Source: an uncultured Prevotellaceae bacterium
GTDB taxonomy: Bacteria > Bacteroidota > Bacteroidia > Bacteroidales > Bacteroidaceae
Assembly (NCBI GenBank): GCA_900319385.1
Contig: ONOG01000022.1
Location: 23,250-87,249, forward strand
Direction of reading: 5' to 3'
Length of the DNA: 64,000 nt
This document shows, one piece after another, positions 43,094 to 51,722 of the stretch (the stretch's first letter is position 1; every line of letters begins with the position of its first letter). Made by a program: the position numbers and the translations under genes. Below the pieces are notes generated by a model. The model made no database searches and was not told where the DNA came from. It was given only the letters and a program-made list of their open reading frames with translations.

Positions 43094-44214
43094 AACAATA
43101 CTTTCTTACCGTTTCGGATGACGACACCGTCCGACGGACGTTCCACTCGCTGTCCACTGAGGTTGTAGTAAACCGTCTGCCCGTCGTGGCTGTGCAGGTG
43201 GCTGACAGACGTCGCGGTGGAGTTGAGTGAGAGGGTGACGGGAATGCCACTCTCGCCGGCCTGCAGGAAGGTCTTCAGGTCGTTCTCCGACAGTCCGTCA
43301 ATGTGCCCCAGACGGGTATAGCTCCACGAGTTCGTGCCGTAGAAAATGCAGATGTTGCTGCCGTTGTAAAGCACGATGTCGCCAGGCTGAGCCGTCAGCT
43401 GCTGATTGCTGGTGGTGAGCGAGAACCCAAGTGGTCCCCAGATTTCAAAACCGCCGCTCGAATTCAGTGTCACGGTGAGGGGACCTTCCTGAAGTCGCGC
43501 CACAAGTTCTTTCGTTGCCTGATTGTCGGCCAGCGTGACGCTCTGTGTCTGTCCGTTGATGGTGATATACATGGTTTCGCTTACGGTTTCGGAAGATTGG
43601 AAATTCTGATTCTCCAGCCATTCAGCCAGCAGCGTTCCTGTCTGGCTGCGGTTGCGGTTGTTGATCCAGAGCGCATCGCCCGTCCACGTGGCATCGGGCA
43701 CCAAACGTTTCGCATCTTCGACCACACGGCTAATGCTGCTGCTGGCACTCGACACGATGAGTCCGACGTGCTTGCCGGCCATTTGCGAACCGTAGTTGAA
43801 CAGGTAGGTCTGCATCGGCGCAGCCATCTGGCTCCACCACAGCGGTGTGACAATGATGACGTTCTGATAGTCGCTCAGCGAAGTCGAGACGGGGTCGATG
43901 GCAGGATAGCTCGCTGCATCGTCGGGGTTGGCATTGATGGCATTGAGCAGCTGTGTACCCAGGGCATAGCCGTTGGCCTCGTATTTCAATCCTTTCTCAG
44001 CAGGCTGAATCTCCAGCACATCGGCCTCAATCTGGTGGGTGAGTTCTGTCACGATAGCGCTACAATTACCCGTATAGCTGTAGTAAACGACGAGCGTCTT
44101 GCCCAGGTCGGACGTAGGTTGCGCGTTCACTACGCTCTCCTCCTGACTGCTGCAGGCAATGGCGGTCAAGAGAACCACCATTGCCAGGCATCTTTTGAAA
44201 ACAATCTGTATCAT
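43090..44214 (-). CDS. Exported flavodoxin with cyclophilin-like domain and sorting-like tail
   Basis: 374 residues. An N-terminal lipoprotein-like signal (LLTAIACSSQEE) is followed by a flavodoxin domain (about 38-205; phosphate loop VVYYSYTGNCSA, flavin loops TPLWWSQMAAPM and VSSASSSISRV). A cyclophilin-like domain (about 213-330; MYITINGQTQSVTLADNQAT) comes next, and the end YYNLSGQRVERPSDGVVIRN resembles T9SS-type tails. A flavodoxin outside the cytoplasm is unusual. It lies between two operon members, with one base to the second flavodoxin. Confidence 0.82.
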   Translation of the reverse strand: MIQIVFKRCLAMVVLLTAIACSSQEESVVNAQPTSDLGKTLVVYYSYTGNCSAIVTELTHQIEADVLEIQPAEKGLKYEANGYALGTQLLNAINANPDDAASYPAIDPVSTSLSDYQNVIIVTPLWWSQMAAPMQTYLFNYGSQMAGKHVGLIVSSASSSISRVVEDAKRLVPDATWTGDALWINNRNRSQTGTLLAEWLENQNFQSSETVSETMYITINGQTQSVTLADNQATKELVARLQEGPLTVTLNSSGGFEIWGPLGFSLTTSNQQLTAQPGDIVLYNGSNICIFYGTNSWSYTRLGHIDGLSENDLKTFLQAGESGIPVTLSLNSTATSVSHLHSHDGQTVYYNLSGQRVERPSDGVVIRNGKKVLL

Positions 44215-44215
44215 C

Positions 44216-44779
44216 TTACAAAGCTTTAACCCATGCTTCCAAGTCGGCCTTCGTGGCGTCGTTGAGCAGTTTACCGGCCTTCCAGCTGACAGAAGGATAG
44301 GCTGCTTTCAGGTCGTCGCACGCCTTTTGGATGTCGCTGCCGCCCGATGTGGCAAAGGGAACGACAGTCTTGCCACTGAAGTCGTACGCCTCCATAAAGG
44401 TGTTGATGATGGTCGGGCAGGTGTACCACCAGATAGGGAAACCGACGTAGATGACGTCGTAGTCGGACATGTTCTCCAACTTGCCGGCAATGGCAGGGCG
44501 GCTCTTGCGGTCCTGCATCTCGAGGGTGGAGCGACTCTGCTTGTCACGCCAGTCGAGGTCGGCATCCGTGTAGGGCACTTCGGGCTTGATTTCATAGAGG
44601 TCAGCCCCTGTCACCTCGGCGAGTTGCTGAGCCACACCGGCCGTGACGCCCGATGCTGAAAAGTAAGCTACCAATGTCTTCATTTCCTTTTTCTCGTTTT
44701 TGTTGCTTTTGTTGCTCTGCGAGCAGGCACTGAGAGCGATGGTCAGCAGTGCTGCAATCATGACAATGATTTTCTTCAT
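44216..44779 (-). CDS. Flavodoxin lipoprotein
   Basis: 187 residues. Lipoprotein signal [19 protein letters not shown], then a linker rich in N and K and a flavodoxin domain ([20 protein letters not shown] as phosphate loop, [16 protein letters not shown] and [11 protein letters not shown] as flavin loops). It would carry FMN at the outer face of a membrane. It is second in the operon, after the aldo/keto reductase. Confidence 0.88.
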   Translation of the reverse strand: MKKIIVMIAALLTIALSACSQSNKSNKNEKKEMKTLVAYFSASGVTAGVAQQLAEVTGADLYEIKPEVPYTDADLDWRDKQSRSTLEMQDRKSRPAIAGKLENMSDYDVIYVGFPIWWYTCPTIINTFMEAYDFSGKTVVPFATSGGSDIQKACDDLKAAYPSVSWKAGKLLNDATKADLEAWVKAL

Positions 44780-44800
44780 AACTAATAATAATTATTAACG

Positions 44801-44840
44801 CCCCCCCAGCCATCCTCAGGGGATGGGGTCTGGAGGGGTT
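44801..44840. repeat. C/G-rich dispersed palindrome
   Basis: CGCCCCCCCAGCCATCCTCAGGGGATGGGG, an imperfect palindrome between the aldo/keto reductase and flavodoxin genes, related to the other C/G-rich repeats. Confidence 0.6.
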
Positions 44841-44844
44841 AAAT

Positions 44845-45780
44845 CTATTCCATCGAGTGTTCCCAGCCGCCACGAGTGTCAATGCCAGTGGCATCGGCGA
44901 GTTGCTCCAGACGTGCGACTTCGTCTGCGGTCAGCTGTATCTTTGCGGCTTCGGCAGCCTCGACCACATGGCGCTCCTTCGTGGCACCGATGATGGGCAG
45001 CGTTCCCTTGGCAATGGCCCATGCAATGCCAATCTGCGAACAACTGGCGCCATACTTCTGGCCGATGGCGGTCATTTCACGGGTCAACGCCTCCAGCTGC
45101 GGCAGCACGGGATTGTACTTCTTGCCACGGTCGCTCTCGGCTGGCAGTGGATTCTCCTGATTGTATTTGCCAGAGAGCGCACCTTGCTCGAGCACCATGT
45201 AGGCCCAGAACTCAATGCCCTGCTCCTTGCAGTAGTCGAGCACCCCACCCTTCTCGCTCGAACGATAGAGCAACGAGAAATGGTTCTGGACGGCACTGAC
45301 CCTGAAGCCCGCCTCTGCCAGGATTTCGTTGGCGCGACGTATCTCGGCAATGTTGTGGTTCGACACACCCACACGCTTCACCTTTCCACTTTGCAGGAGA
45401 GGAATCAGCCCTGGTGTCCAGCGCTCCACATCCATCGGATTGTGAATCCAATAAACGTCGATGTAGTCGCAACCCATCCGTTCGATAGAAGCCTCGGCCA
45501 TCTTCTCGACAGAGTTTTCAAACACTTCGGCAATCTGCGGCGTGAACTTCGTCGAAATCTGAACTTCGCTGCGCTTTACCTGCTTGGCCAGTGTGCCGAG
45601 AATGCGTTCCGACTCGCCCATACCGTAGGCCGTAGCCGTGTCCCACAGGTTCAGCCCAGCCTTCGTTGCTGCGTCGAACACAGGTTTCAAGTTATCCACA
45701 TCCGTTTTGCTTCCAAACACGGTGTCGCCACCGAACGCACCTGCGCCCCAGGCCCAGGTACCTAATGCAATCTTCGTCAT
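44845..45780 (-). CDS. Aldo/keto reductase
   Basis: 311 residues from MTKIALGTWAWG; ATG codons 3 and 12 bases upstream are also possible. The catalytic tetrad is visible: D and Y in LWDTATAYGMGE, K in ISTKF and H in YWIHNP. The NADPH-binding end reads IIGATKERHV. No signal peptide is seen, so this enzyme stays in the cytosol. It is first in the redox operon and divergent from the AraC regulator gene; a -7 box (TAACTTTG, minus strand, 45811-45818) lies between them. Confidence 0.9.
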   Translation of the reverse strand: MTKIALGTWAWGAGAFGGDTVFGSKTDVDNLKPVFDAATKAGLNLWDTATAYGMGESERILGTLAKQVKRSEVQISTKFTPQIAEVFENSVEKMAEASIERMGCDYIDVYWIHNPMDVERWTPGLIPLLQSGKVKRVGVSNHNIAEIRRANEILAEAGFRVSAVQNHFSLLYRSSEKGGVLDYCKEQGIEFWAYMVLEQGALSGKYNQENPLPAESDRGKKYNPVLPQLEALTREMTAIGQKYGASCSQIGIAWAIAKGTLPIIGATKERHVVEAAEAAKIQLTADEVARLEQLADATGIDTRGGWEHSME

Positions 45781-45916
45781 CATACAAACCATTTTTTAAG
45801 TTTAACGCTGCAAAGTTAGCACGAAATCGGCAGAATTGACTAAAACGAATTACGGATAATTTAACCAAAATTACGGATTCTCGCAAAAAGAAACTTCCAA
45901 TTATTCACTTCTCACC

Positions 45917-45947
45917 TTTCACTTTTCACTTAAAAGGCGTATCTTTG
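45917..45947 (+). promoter_or_regulatory. Promoter of the AraC-type regulator
   Basis: TTTC (45917-45920, one mismatch), 19 bases, TATCTTTG (45940-45947). The -7 box ends only eight bases before the ATG, so the mRNA has almost no leader. Confidence 0.65.
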
Positions 45948-45955
45948 CGACCGAT

Positions 45956-46852
45956 ATGGAGAAGATACTGAAAGTTCACCGCGTCAACGACTATGCACGA
46001 TACATTGGTGCACCGGAACTGCATCCGCTCGTCTCGGTCATCCACTACGACGAGCTGGAGCATTGCCGCCATTCGCTCAACAACTACGATGTCTATGGAC
46101 TGTTCATCGGCGACGAGACACTGGAGCAACTGACCTACGGACTGACGACCTACGACCTGCGACGCCATGCCCTCATGTGTGTCGCACCAGGACAAATCGG
46201 CGGCAAGGCAGACACCGGCGAGGAAATCCATACCAAGGGCTGGGCCCTGCTCTTCGACCCCGAACTGCTGCATGGGACAGACATCGAGCGTCGAATGCCA
46301 GCCTACACCTTCTTCTCCTACAACACGAACGAAGCCCTGCTCATGTCCGACGAACAAAGGCAGACCATCGTCACACTCTTTGAAGAAATTCGTGACGAAG
46401 CCTCTGCCCCCAGCGACGAGCACACGCGACCCATTCTGCAACACCGCATCGGACTCGTGCTGGAACACGTCGCACGCTTCTACGCCATACAGCTGTCCTC
46501 ACCATCGAAAGACAAGGACGACCTGCTCGCACGTTTCGAAAACCTGCTCACCCACTACTACCAGGCCCACCTGCAACGCGAGCACGGACTGCCCACCGTC
46601 CGCTACTGCGCCCAGGAACTCTTCTTGTCGCCCAACTACTTCGGCGACCTGATTCGCCAACTCACCGGCGACACGGCCTCGAATATGATCCGTCGTTTCG
46701 TCATGAAGCGCGCCAAGGAACTGCTCATCGGCGGCACCTCAATCTCAGAAGCCGCCGAACGCCTCGGTTTCGAATATCCCCAACACTTCACCCGCCAGTT
46801 CAAGACCAACTTCGGCATCACACCCACCGAGTTCGTCAAGCAACACCACTAA
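45956..46852 (+). CDS. AraC-family transcription regulator
   Basis: 298 residues. The N-terminal sensing domain has no clear family. The C-terminal 100 residues contain both HTH motifs: VRYCAQELFLSPNYFGDLIR and ISEAAERLGFEYPQHFTRQF followed by FGITPTEFVKQ. It is transcribed away from the aldo/keto reductase operon with about 175 bases between the starts, the usual arrangement for a local activator of that operon. Confidence 0.9.
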   Translation: MEKILKVHRVNDYARYIGAPELHPLVSVIHYDELEHCRHSLNNYDVYGLFIGDETLEQLTYGLTTYDLRRHALMCVAPGQIGGKADTGEEIHTKGWALLFDPELLHGTDIERRMPAYTFFSYNTNEALLMSDEQRQTIVTLFEEIRDEASAPSDEHTRPILQHRIGLVLEHVARFYAIQLSSPSKDKDDLLARFENLLTHYYQAHLQREHGLPTVRYCAQELFLSPNYFGDLIRQLTGDTASNMIRRFVMKRAKELLIGGTSISEAAERLGFEYPQHFTRQFKTNFGITPTEFVKQHH

Positions 46853-46858
46853 AACAGA

Positions 46859-46889
46859 GGGAGGTTCACCCGTCGTCGGTGAGCCTCCC
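46859..46889. terminator. Bidirectional hairpin between araC-type gene and the 46.9-kb gene
   Basis: GGGAGGTTCACC and GGTGAGCCTCCC form a 12-bp stem with one mismatch between two convergent genes. Confidence 0.75.
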
Positions 46890-46911
46890 CGCTTTGTGTT
46901 GCTGCCAGATT

Positions 46912-47340
46912 TTATTTCTCTTCGTATTTGCGCACCAGTTCGAACTTGAACTTTTCGCCTTTTTGGTTGGTAAACGTGCCGTCAAAGCCGTCGCCCATCT
47001 CCACTTCGATGCCATCGAAAGTGCCGGTGTGGTTGCCTTTCGGCGAATACTCCTCGAGGATCCAGTGGTGACCGTATGCGACGGGCATGCCGGTGGCATC
47101 TTCACGCATCTTGGCCTCATAGAACTTGGTGATGAGCGTGAAGTGGGTCTTCGGGCGGTCGTTGTAGAAGTAGTAGCCGCAGTTCTGACCTGGCGTGGTT
47201 TCCGGCTTGAAGAGGAGGGTGACGTCGTAGGTGCCAATCTTTCCTACAAACTTCTGATAGTCGGTGTCCTGCGTCTGAGCCAGGACGGTCTGTGTGCTGC
47301 AAAGCAGGCACAACAGGATTGCAATGAGTGTCTGTTTCAT
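46912..47340 (-). CDS. Small secreted protein of unknown function
   Basis: 142 residues from ATG 47340 (MKQTLIAILLCLLCSTQTVL, cut after AQ). The mature domain (KIGTYDVTLLFKPET...HTGTFDGIEVEMGDGFDGTF...FKFELVRKY) looks like a compact beta-barrel. No family is recognised. It follows era by 66 bases and may be on the same transcript. Confidence 0.7.
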   Translation of the reverse strand: MKQTLIAILLCLLCSTQTVLAQTQDTDYQKFVGKIGTYDVTLLFKPETTPGQNCGYYFYNDRPKTHFTLITKFYEAKMREDATGMPVAYGHHWILEEYSPKGNHTGTFDGIEVEMGDGFDGTFTNQKGEKFKFELVRKYEEK

Positions 47341-47406
47341 AAGCATTTTAAGAAATACAAAGTACAACGAAGTGAAAACTCAGATAAAACTCAAAAACTT
47401 ATACAA

Positions 47407-48288
47407 TTATTCAGGGTTATAGCCAAAGAGGTTCAGTTCCTTGTCGCTGTTGCGCCAGTCCTTATCTACCTTGACAAAGGTTTCGAGGTAGATGCTCTTG
47501 CCGAAGAAACGCTCGAGCGACTTGCGGGCCTCGGTCATCACCTTCTTCAGCGCCTTGCCCTGATGTCCGATGATGATGCCTTTCTGCGAGTCGCGCTCGA
47601 CATAGATGACGGCGTTGATGTGGATGTGCTTCGCGTCTTCCTTGAACGATTCGATGCCCACCTCGACGCTGTAGGGGATTTCCTTGTCGTAGTAGAGCAG
47701 AATCTTCTCGCGGATGATTTCGCTGACGAAGAAACGGGCAGGCTTGTCGGTCCACTGATCCTTGTCGAAGTAGGGCGGCGACTCGGGCAGGAGTTCCTTG
47801 ATGCGCTTCAGCACCGGCTGCACGTTGAACTTCGCCAAGGCTGAGATGGGGATAATCTCTGCCTTGGGCAGGGTTTCGTGCCACTGCTCGACGAGCTGAA
47901 CGATATCTTTCTCGTTCGACAGGTCAATTTTGTTAATCAGCACGAGCACGGGCACGTCCATCTTTGCCACCTTCTGCAGGAAGTCGTTGTTCTTATCGAC
48001 TTTCTCCACAGGATCGGTCACGTAGAGCAGCACGTCGGCATCCTGCAAGGCACTCTCGGAGAATGCCAGCATAGACTCCTGCAGCTTGTAGTTGGGTTTG
48101 AGCACGCCTGGCGTGTCGCTGAACACAATCTGCGCATCCTCGTCGTTGATGATGCCCATGATGCGGTGACGTGTGGTCTGTGCCTTGAACGTGGCAATCG
48201 AGATGCGTTCGCCGACAAAGAGGTTCATCAGTGTCGATTTACCGACGTTGGGATTGCCGACAATGTTTACAAAACCGGATTTGTGCAT
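47407..48288 (-). CDS. era: GTPase Era
   Basis: 293 residues. GTPase motifs: [12 protein letters not shown] (11-22), DTPGVLKP and INKIDLS. A KH domain with IIIGHQGKALKKVM follows near the C-terminus. Era binds 16S rRNA during 30S maturation. It belongs to the yceD-rpmF-fabH-era-der group; a nucleoside hydrolase gene separates it from fabH and the redox cluster from der. Confidence 0.96.
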   Translation of the reverse strand: MHKSGFVNIVGNPNVGKSTLMNLFVGERISIATFKAQTTRHRIMGIINDEDAQIVFSDTPGVLKPNYKLQESMLAFSESALQDADVLLYVTDPVEKVDKNNDFLQKVAKMDVPVLVLINKIDLSNEKDIVQLVEQWHETLPKAEIIPISALAKFNVQPVLKRIKELLPESPPYFDKDQWTDKPARFFVSEIIREKILLYYDKEIPYSVEVGIESFKEDAKHIHINAVIYVERDSQKGIIIGHQGKALKKVMTEARKSLERFFGKSIYLETFVKVDKDWRNSDKELNLFGYNPE

Positions 48289-48315
48289 AATTTATCATTT
48301 GGATTTATCTGAGCG

Positions 48316-48532
48316 GAACTTCCGAAAGTCGAGTCATTTCACTGAAGTTTCGGAGTGTTTAAGAACCACGAATTGCCCGAATTTCTCGAATTTTCCTTTC
48401 TTCATATATTCTAATTCGTGTAATTTTATTTTGAATTATCTCGAATTTTCTCCCTTTTGTATGGGCTTCAAACTATAAGAAATTCTTGAAATTCGCGAAA
48501 TTCGTGGTTCTCTATGACTTCCGACAGTTGGG
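48316..48532. repeat. Inverted AT-rich element between the nucleoside hydrolase gene and era
   Basis: ACCACGAATTGCCCGAATTT (48363-48382) faces AAATTCGCGAAATTCGTGGT near 48494-48513 as an imperfect inverted repeat. CTTCCGAAAGTCGAGTCATTTC on the left and ACTTCCGACAGTTGGGTCATTTC on the right form a related direct pair at the edges. The CTTCCGAAAGT motif also bounds the element at 63.6 kb. No gene is seen. Confidence 0.5.
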
Positions 48533-49588
48533 TCATTTCATTTTGTTATACCTCCTGATCAGCTCCAACATCGTGGTGTTCCATTCGGCTGTTCCAGGCA
48601 GTTGATAGCGGCAGTTTCCTGACGAAGAACTCGTGAAGAGCGTTTCGGATTTCTCCGTGAGCGTGACCGTTCCGCGCGGAGAAAGCGAGAATGCACCATC
48701 ACCCTCCACTGCCTGAATGATGACCATCGGATCCCACATCTTCTGTCCTGTGTTACAGTTGCAAGTCAGATACACCTGCTTAATGGGGTGAATGTCGGTC
48801 CACGAAATGTCGCTGATAACCTGTTCGGGCAAATATTCAATCTCCTGCCCCACCTCCATTGGCGAGAACATGATATCAACATCTGCCGGCCATAAACTGA
48901 AGAAGCTGCGAGCAAAGTCAATGCCCTGGGCAAAATTGAAGTCGGGCTCTACGGACTTGCCAAAGACGCCAGCCATGATGTAGAGGCATTTCACTTTCTG
49001 CCTGACCAGTTCCACACCACTCAGCGGCGAGAACTCGTCGCCCTTGGACTTGAGCAAGTCGGCCAACGCCGTGACGAAGCCCACGGAGCAGATACTGACC
49101 GAGTGGTCGGGCTGTGCTGCCAGCAGGCGTCGGTAAAGCTTCCAAGCGTCGGGCAACGACGACAAGTCGCTAACCGTGCGTCGGAACATCTGTTGTCCGT
49201 CGTCAGTCGTGTAGGTCGGCAAAGCCTTGTAGTTGATCCACACAGGCGGATTGGCGATGCCCTTACGCACCAGTCCGATGGGCACGTCGGCGTGACCGAA
49301 ATAAGTATTCATCACGTCGGCCAGGGCTGCACACTCCTCTCCTTCACGGTCAACAATCACGCCAAGCAGCTTGCAGCGTCCCTCATCCACGTAGCGATAC
49401 AGCATCTCCATTGCAAACAGGTCGTCAGTCGATGAACCGATGTCGGTATCGAAGATGACCAGCGGCACACCCTTGTAGGTGTTCTCCTCATAGTCCGAAA
49501 AGGAGTCATCGTCGGAACACGATACCATCAACACGGCACTGCATAGCAACCATATGGCGGCCTGTAGGTACAACTTCACTTCTTTCAT
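48533..49588 (-). CDS. Nucleoside hydrolase, lipoprotein
   Basis: 351 residues from ATG 49588. Lipoprotein signal with C24 (SAVLMVSCSDDD). The Ca2+-binding family motif is FDTDIGSSTDDLFA (D47, D49, D55, D56), close to the usual DTDxGxDDA but longer by one position. Family members cut the N-glycosidic bond of nucleosides; the histidines usual in classical enzymes near the C-terminus are not obvious here, so the substrate may differ. Its lipid anchor suggests action in the periplasm. It lies between fabH and era. Confidence 0.8.
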   Translation of the reverse strand: MKEVKLYLQAAIWLLCSAVLMVSCSDDDSFSDYEENTYKGVPLVIFDTDIGSSTDDLFAMEMLYRYVDEGRCKLLGVIVDREGEECAALADVMNTYFGHADVPIGLVRKGIANPPVWINYKALPTYTTDDGQQMFRRTVSDLSSLPDAWKLYRRLLAAQPDHSVSICSVGFVTALADLLKSKGDEFSPLSGVELVRQKVKCLYIMAGVFGKSVEPDFNFAQGIDFARSFFSLWPADVDIMFSPMEVGQEIEYLPEQVISDISWTDIHPIKQVYLTCNCNTGQKMWDPMVIIQAVEGDGAFSLSPRGTVTLTEKSETLFTSSSSGNCRYQLPGTAEWNTTMLELIRRYNKMK

Positions 49589-49604
49589 TAGTTCTATATA
49601 AAGA

Positions 49605-49648
49605 CAAAAGCCCACCCCCATCACCTCCCTGGGGAGGGGGCGGGGATG
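49605..49648. repeat. C/G-rich dispersed palindrome
   Basis: CCCACCCCCATCACCTCCCTGGGGAGGGGGCGGGGATGGG: the CTCCCTGGGGAG core is palindromic. It sits between fabH and the nucleoside hydrolase gene. Confidence 0.6.
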
Positions 49649-49672
49649 GGCCTCCAACTCTATCTGGAGTAT

Positions 49673-50689
49673 TTACTTGCTAAATTTACTTCCGTCGTAG
49701 CCCCACTTCATGTAGGAGGCACCCCATGTGAAGCCGGCGCCGAAAGCGGTGAAGATGAGGTTGTCGCCCTTCTTCAGTTTCGGTTCGTACTCCCAGAGGC
49801 AGAGTGGCAGCGTGCCGCCGGATGTGTTGGCCATGTGGTCGATGTTAATCATCACCTTTTCCTCGGGCACGTTGATGCGGCGTGCCACAGCTGTTTCGAT
49901 GCGCACGTTGGCCTGATGAGGTACGATCCATGCGATGTCGTCGTTCGTCAGGTTGTTGCGCTTGGCAATGATTTCCACGGCATCGGACATGTTGGTGACG
50001 GCGTATTTGAACACGGTGCGGCCTTCCTGGTAGAGGTAATGGCGGCGGGCCTCGATGTTCTCGACGGTAGGACGTACTGCCGAGCCGGACACTTCAAGGT
50101 GCAGGGGGTCGTAGTGGCTGTCGGTGCGCATGTAGCGGTCGAGCAGGCCGTATTCCTCGGTCGTTCCTTCGAGCAGGACACATCCAGCACCGTCGCCGAA
50201 GATCGGGCATGTGGTGCGGTCCTGATAGTTGGTGATGGACGTGAGGAAGTCGCCTCCGCAGACGATGATGCGCTTGTTGCGTCCGCTGCAGATGAAGCCT
50301 GCACCCACTTCCATTGCGTAGAGGAAACCTGCGCAGGCTGCCTCCATGTCGAAGCCGAAGGCGTTCTTCAGTCCGAGATTACCGATGACGAGCGAGGCTG
50401 TCGAGGGGAAGAGGTAGTCGGGGGTTGTGGTGGCGCAGATGACGCCTTCGATGGTGTCAGGATCGATCTGTGTTTTTTCCAAAAGGTTCTGAACGGCTTT
50501 GGTCATCAGGTAGGACGTACCGGCTCCCTGACGTTCCTCGTCCTTCAGGACGTGGCGTGTTTTCACACCGATGCGCTCCATGATCCATTCGTCGGTCGTA
50601 TCGACGATGCGCGACATTTCGTCGTTGTCGAGGATATACTTCGGAACGTATCCGCCCACACCAGTGATGACGGCATTGATCTTTTCCAT
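49673..50689 (-). CDS. fabH: 3-oxoacyl-ACP synthase III
   Basis: 338 residues, normal length. FabH starts fatty-acid chains by condensing an acyl-CoA with malonyl-ACP. The catalytic triad is visible: C119 in [12 protein letters not shown]258 in [10 protein letters not shown] and N288 in [13 protein letters not shown]. It follows rpmF in the conserved yceD-rpmF-fabH order. Confidence 0.96.
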   Translation of the reverse strand: MEKINAVITGVGGYVPKYILDNDEMSRIVDTTDEWIMERIGVKTRHVLKDEERQGAGTSYLMTKAVQNLLEKTQIDPDTIEGVICATTTPDYLFPSTASLVIGNLGLKNAFGFDMEAACAGFLYAMEVGAGFICSGRNKRIIVCGGDFLTSITNYQDRTTCPIFGDGAGCVLLEGTTEEYGLLDRYMRTDSHYDPLHLEVSGSAVRPTVENIEARRHYLYQEGRTVFKYAVTNMSDAVEIIAKRNNLTNDDIAWIVPHQANVRIETAVARRINVPEEKVMINIDHMANTSGGTLPLCLWEYEPKLKKGDNLIFTAFGAGFTWGASYMKWGYDGSKFSK

Positions 50690-50728
50690 AGTTCTTGATT
50701 ATTGAAAATTGAAAACCGAGAGCCTCCA

Positions 50729-50762
50729 CTACCCCTCCATGGGATGGGTTAGGGGAGGCTTT
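50729..50762. repeat. C/G-rich dispersed palindrome between rpmF and fabH
   Basis: CTACCCCTCCATGGGATGGGTTAGGGGAGGCTTT, an imperfect palindrome of the same family as the one at 1.3 kb. Confidence 0.6.
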
Positions 50763-50779
50763 CTATTTTCAATTACTCA

Positions 50780-50965
50780 TTAGATTGCTGCTTCCTTCTC
50801 GATTGCCACCTTACCGCGATAGTAGCCACAGCTGGGGCATACGGTGTGGTAAACATAGAATTCGCCACAGTTGGGGCATACTGCCAATGTGGGAGCAACT
50901 GCTACGTCGTGAGTTCTTCTCTTGCGAGTACGAGTCTTTGACTGTCTTCTTTTAGGATGTGCCAT
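50780..50965 (-). CDS. rpmF: Ribosomal protein L32 (bL32)
   Basis: 61 residues, standard start MAHPKRRQSKTRTRKRRTH. Four zinc cysteines are present in CPNCGEFYVYHTVCPSCGYY, so this is the zinc-binding form. It lies 15 bases after yceD. Confidence 0.97.
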   Translation of the reverse strand: MAHPKRRQSKTRTRKRRTHDVAVAPTLAVCPNCGEFYVYHTVCPSCGYYRGKVAIEKEAAI

Positions 50966-50980
50966 TGTTCTATAAGTTTT

Positions 50981-51529
50981 TTAGTTGTTGAATTGAATAT
51001 TTTTGAGAGCGTCCCAGCGACTGTCGGTTGCGACGTCGCCGGGGTTTGAATCGTCGTCCTGTGCATCCTCTCGACTGCTTCGGGCAGCCTGATGTTCGTC
51101 GAAGACCTCCATCATGGCGTTGTCGCACTTGCCAGGTTCGTGAATCCGCCTGAGGGGCATGCTGAGAACTACAAATTCATAAATCGGCAACGAGATGTCG
51201 AGCAGACCCTCCGACTGAGGAACGGTCACGACATCGCCGTCGTCTTCGTAGGTGTCGCCCAGCCGCACTGTCAGCTCATCGGTCGTGTCAATCCGCAATT
51301 CGACATCGGCCAGACAGCGGTCGCAGGGCACATACACCACACCTTCGGAGTGGATTTGGAACTGAATTCCCGACTGCCCTACCCTTGTACAGGCTACGTG
51401 CGCCTTGACATTGCCACGTGTGACGAGCCCGTCAATTTGCTGAAAAGCTGCATTGTCCAACACAAAGTCGTACTGTGAGCCTTCGAGCCGTGCATCGAGC
51501 AAATCAATCTGAAATTCGTTCTGCTTCAT
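50981..51529 (-). CDS. yceD: DUF177 (YceD) protein
   Basis: 182 residues from ATG 51529 (MKQNEFQIDLLDARLEG). A longer frame reaching 51673 is rejected because the -7 box at 51567-51574 lies within it. The DUF177 signature is present as VPCDRCLADVEL and, near the end, CDNAMMEVFDEH. Family members are linked to 23S rRNA processing or stability, and the gene precedes rpmF in most bacteria. Confidence 0.9.
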   Translation of the reverse strand: MKQNEFQIDLLDARLEGSQYDFVLDNAAFQQIDGLVTRGNVKAHVACTRVGQSGIQFQIHSEGVVYVPCDRCLADVELRIDTTDELTVRLGDTYEDDGDVVTVPQSEGLLDISLPIYEFVVLSMPLRRIHEPGKCDNAMMEVFDEHQAARSSREDAQDDDSNPGDVATDSRWDALKNIQFNN

Positions 51530-51566
51530 CTCCGTTCCGTAAAGTGATATTCCACAATACGGCTTG

Positions 51567-51574
51567 CAAAGGTA
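51567..51574 (-). promoter_or_regulatory. -7 box of the yceD-rpmF-fabH operon
   Basis: Minus strand TACCTTTG, 37 bases ahead of ATG 51529. No good -33 element is seen at the usual spacing. Confidence 0.5.
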
Positions 51575-51675
51575 CGTAAAAAAGTTAAAAGTGAAAAGTG
51601 AAATGTAAAAAAACTGCCATTTCCCTGTATTTTTTCGTCCGTCACACGGATTTCGGACGCAGGAAGATGGCACTT

Positions 51676-51722
51676 TTCACCCTTCACTTTTCACTTTTCA
51701 CCCTTCACTTTTCACTTTTCAC
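51676..51722. repeat. CACTTTTCA low-complexity repeats
   Basis: CTTCACTTTTCA and CACTTTTCAC units recur about five times. An inverted shorter run (AAAAGTGAAAAGTGAAATG) lies at 51587-51605. Traces of the same repeat occur near 19.14, 38.77 and 45.91 kb. Confidence 0.7.
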
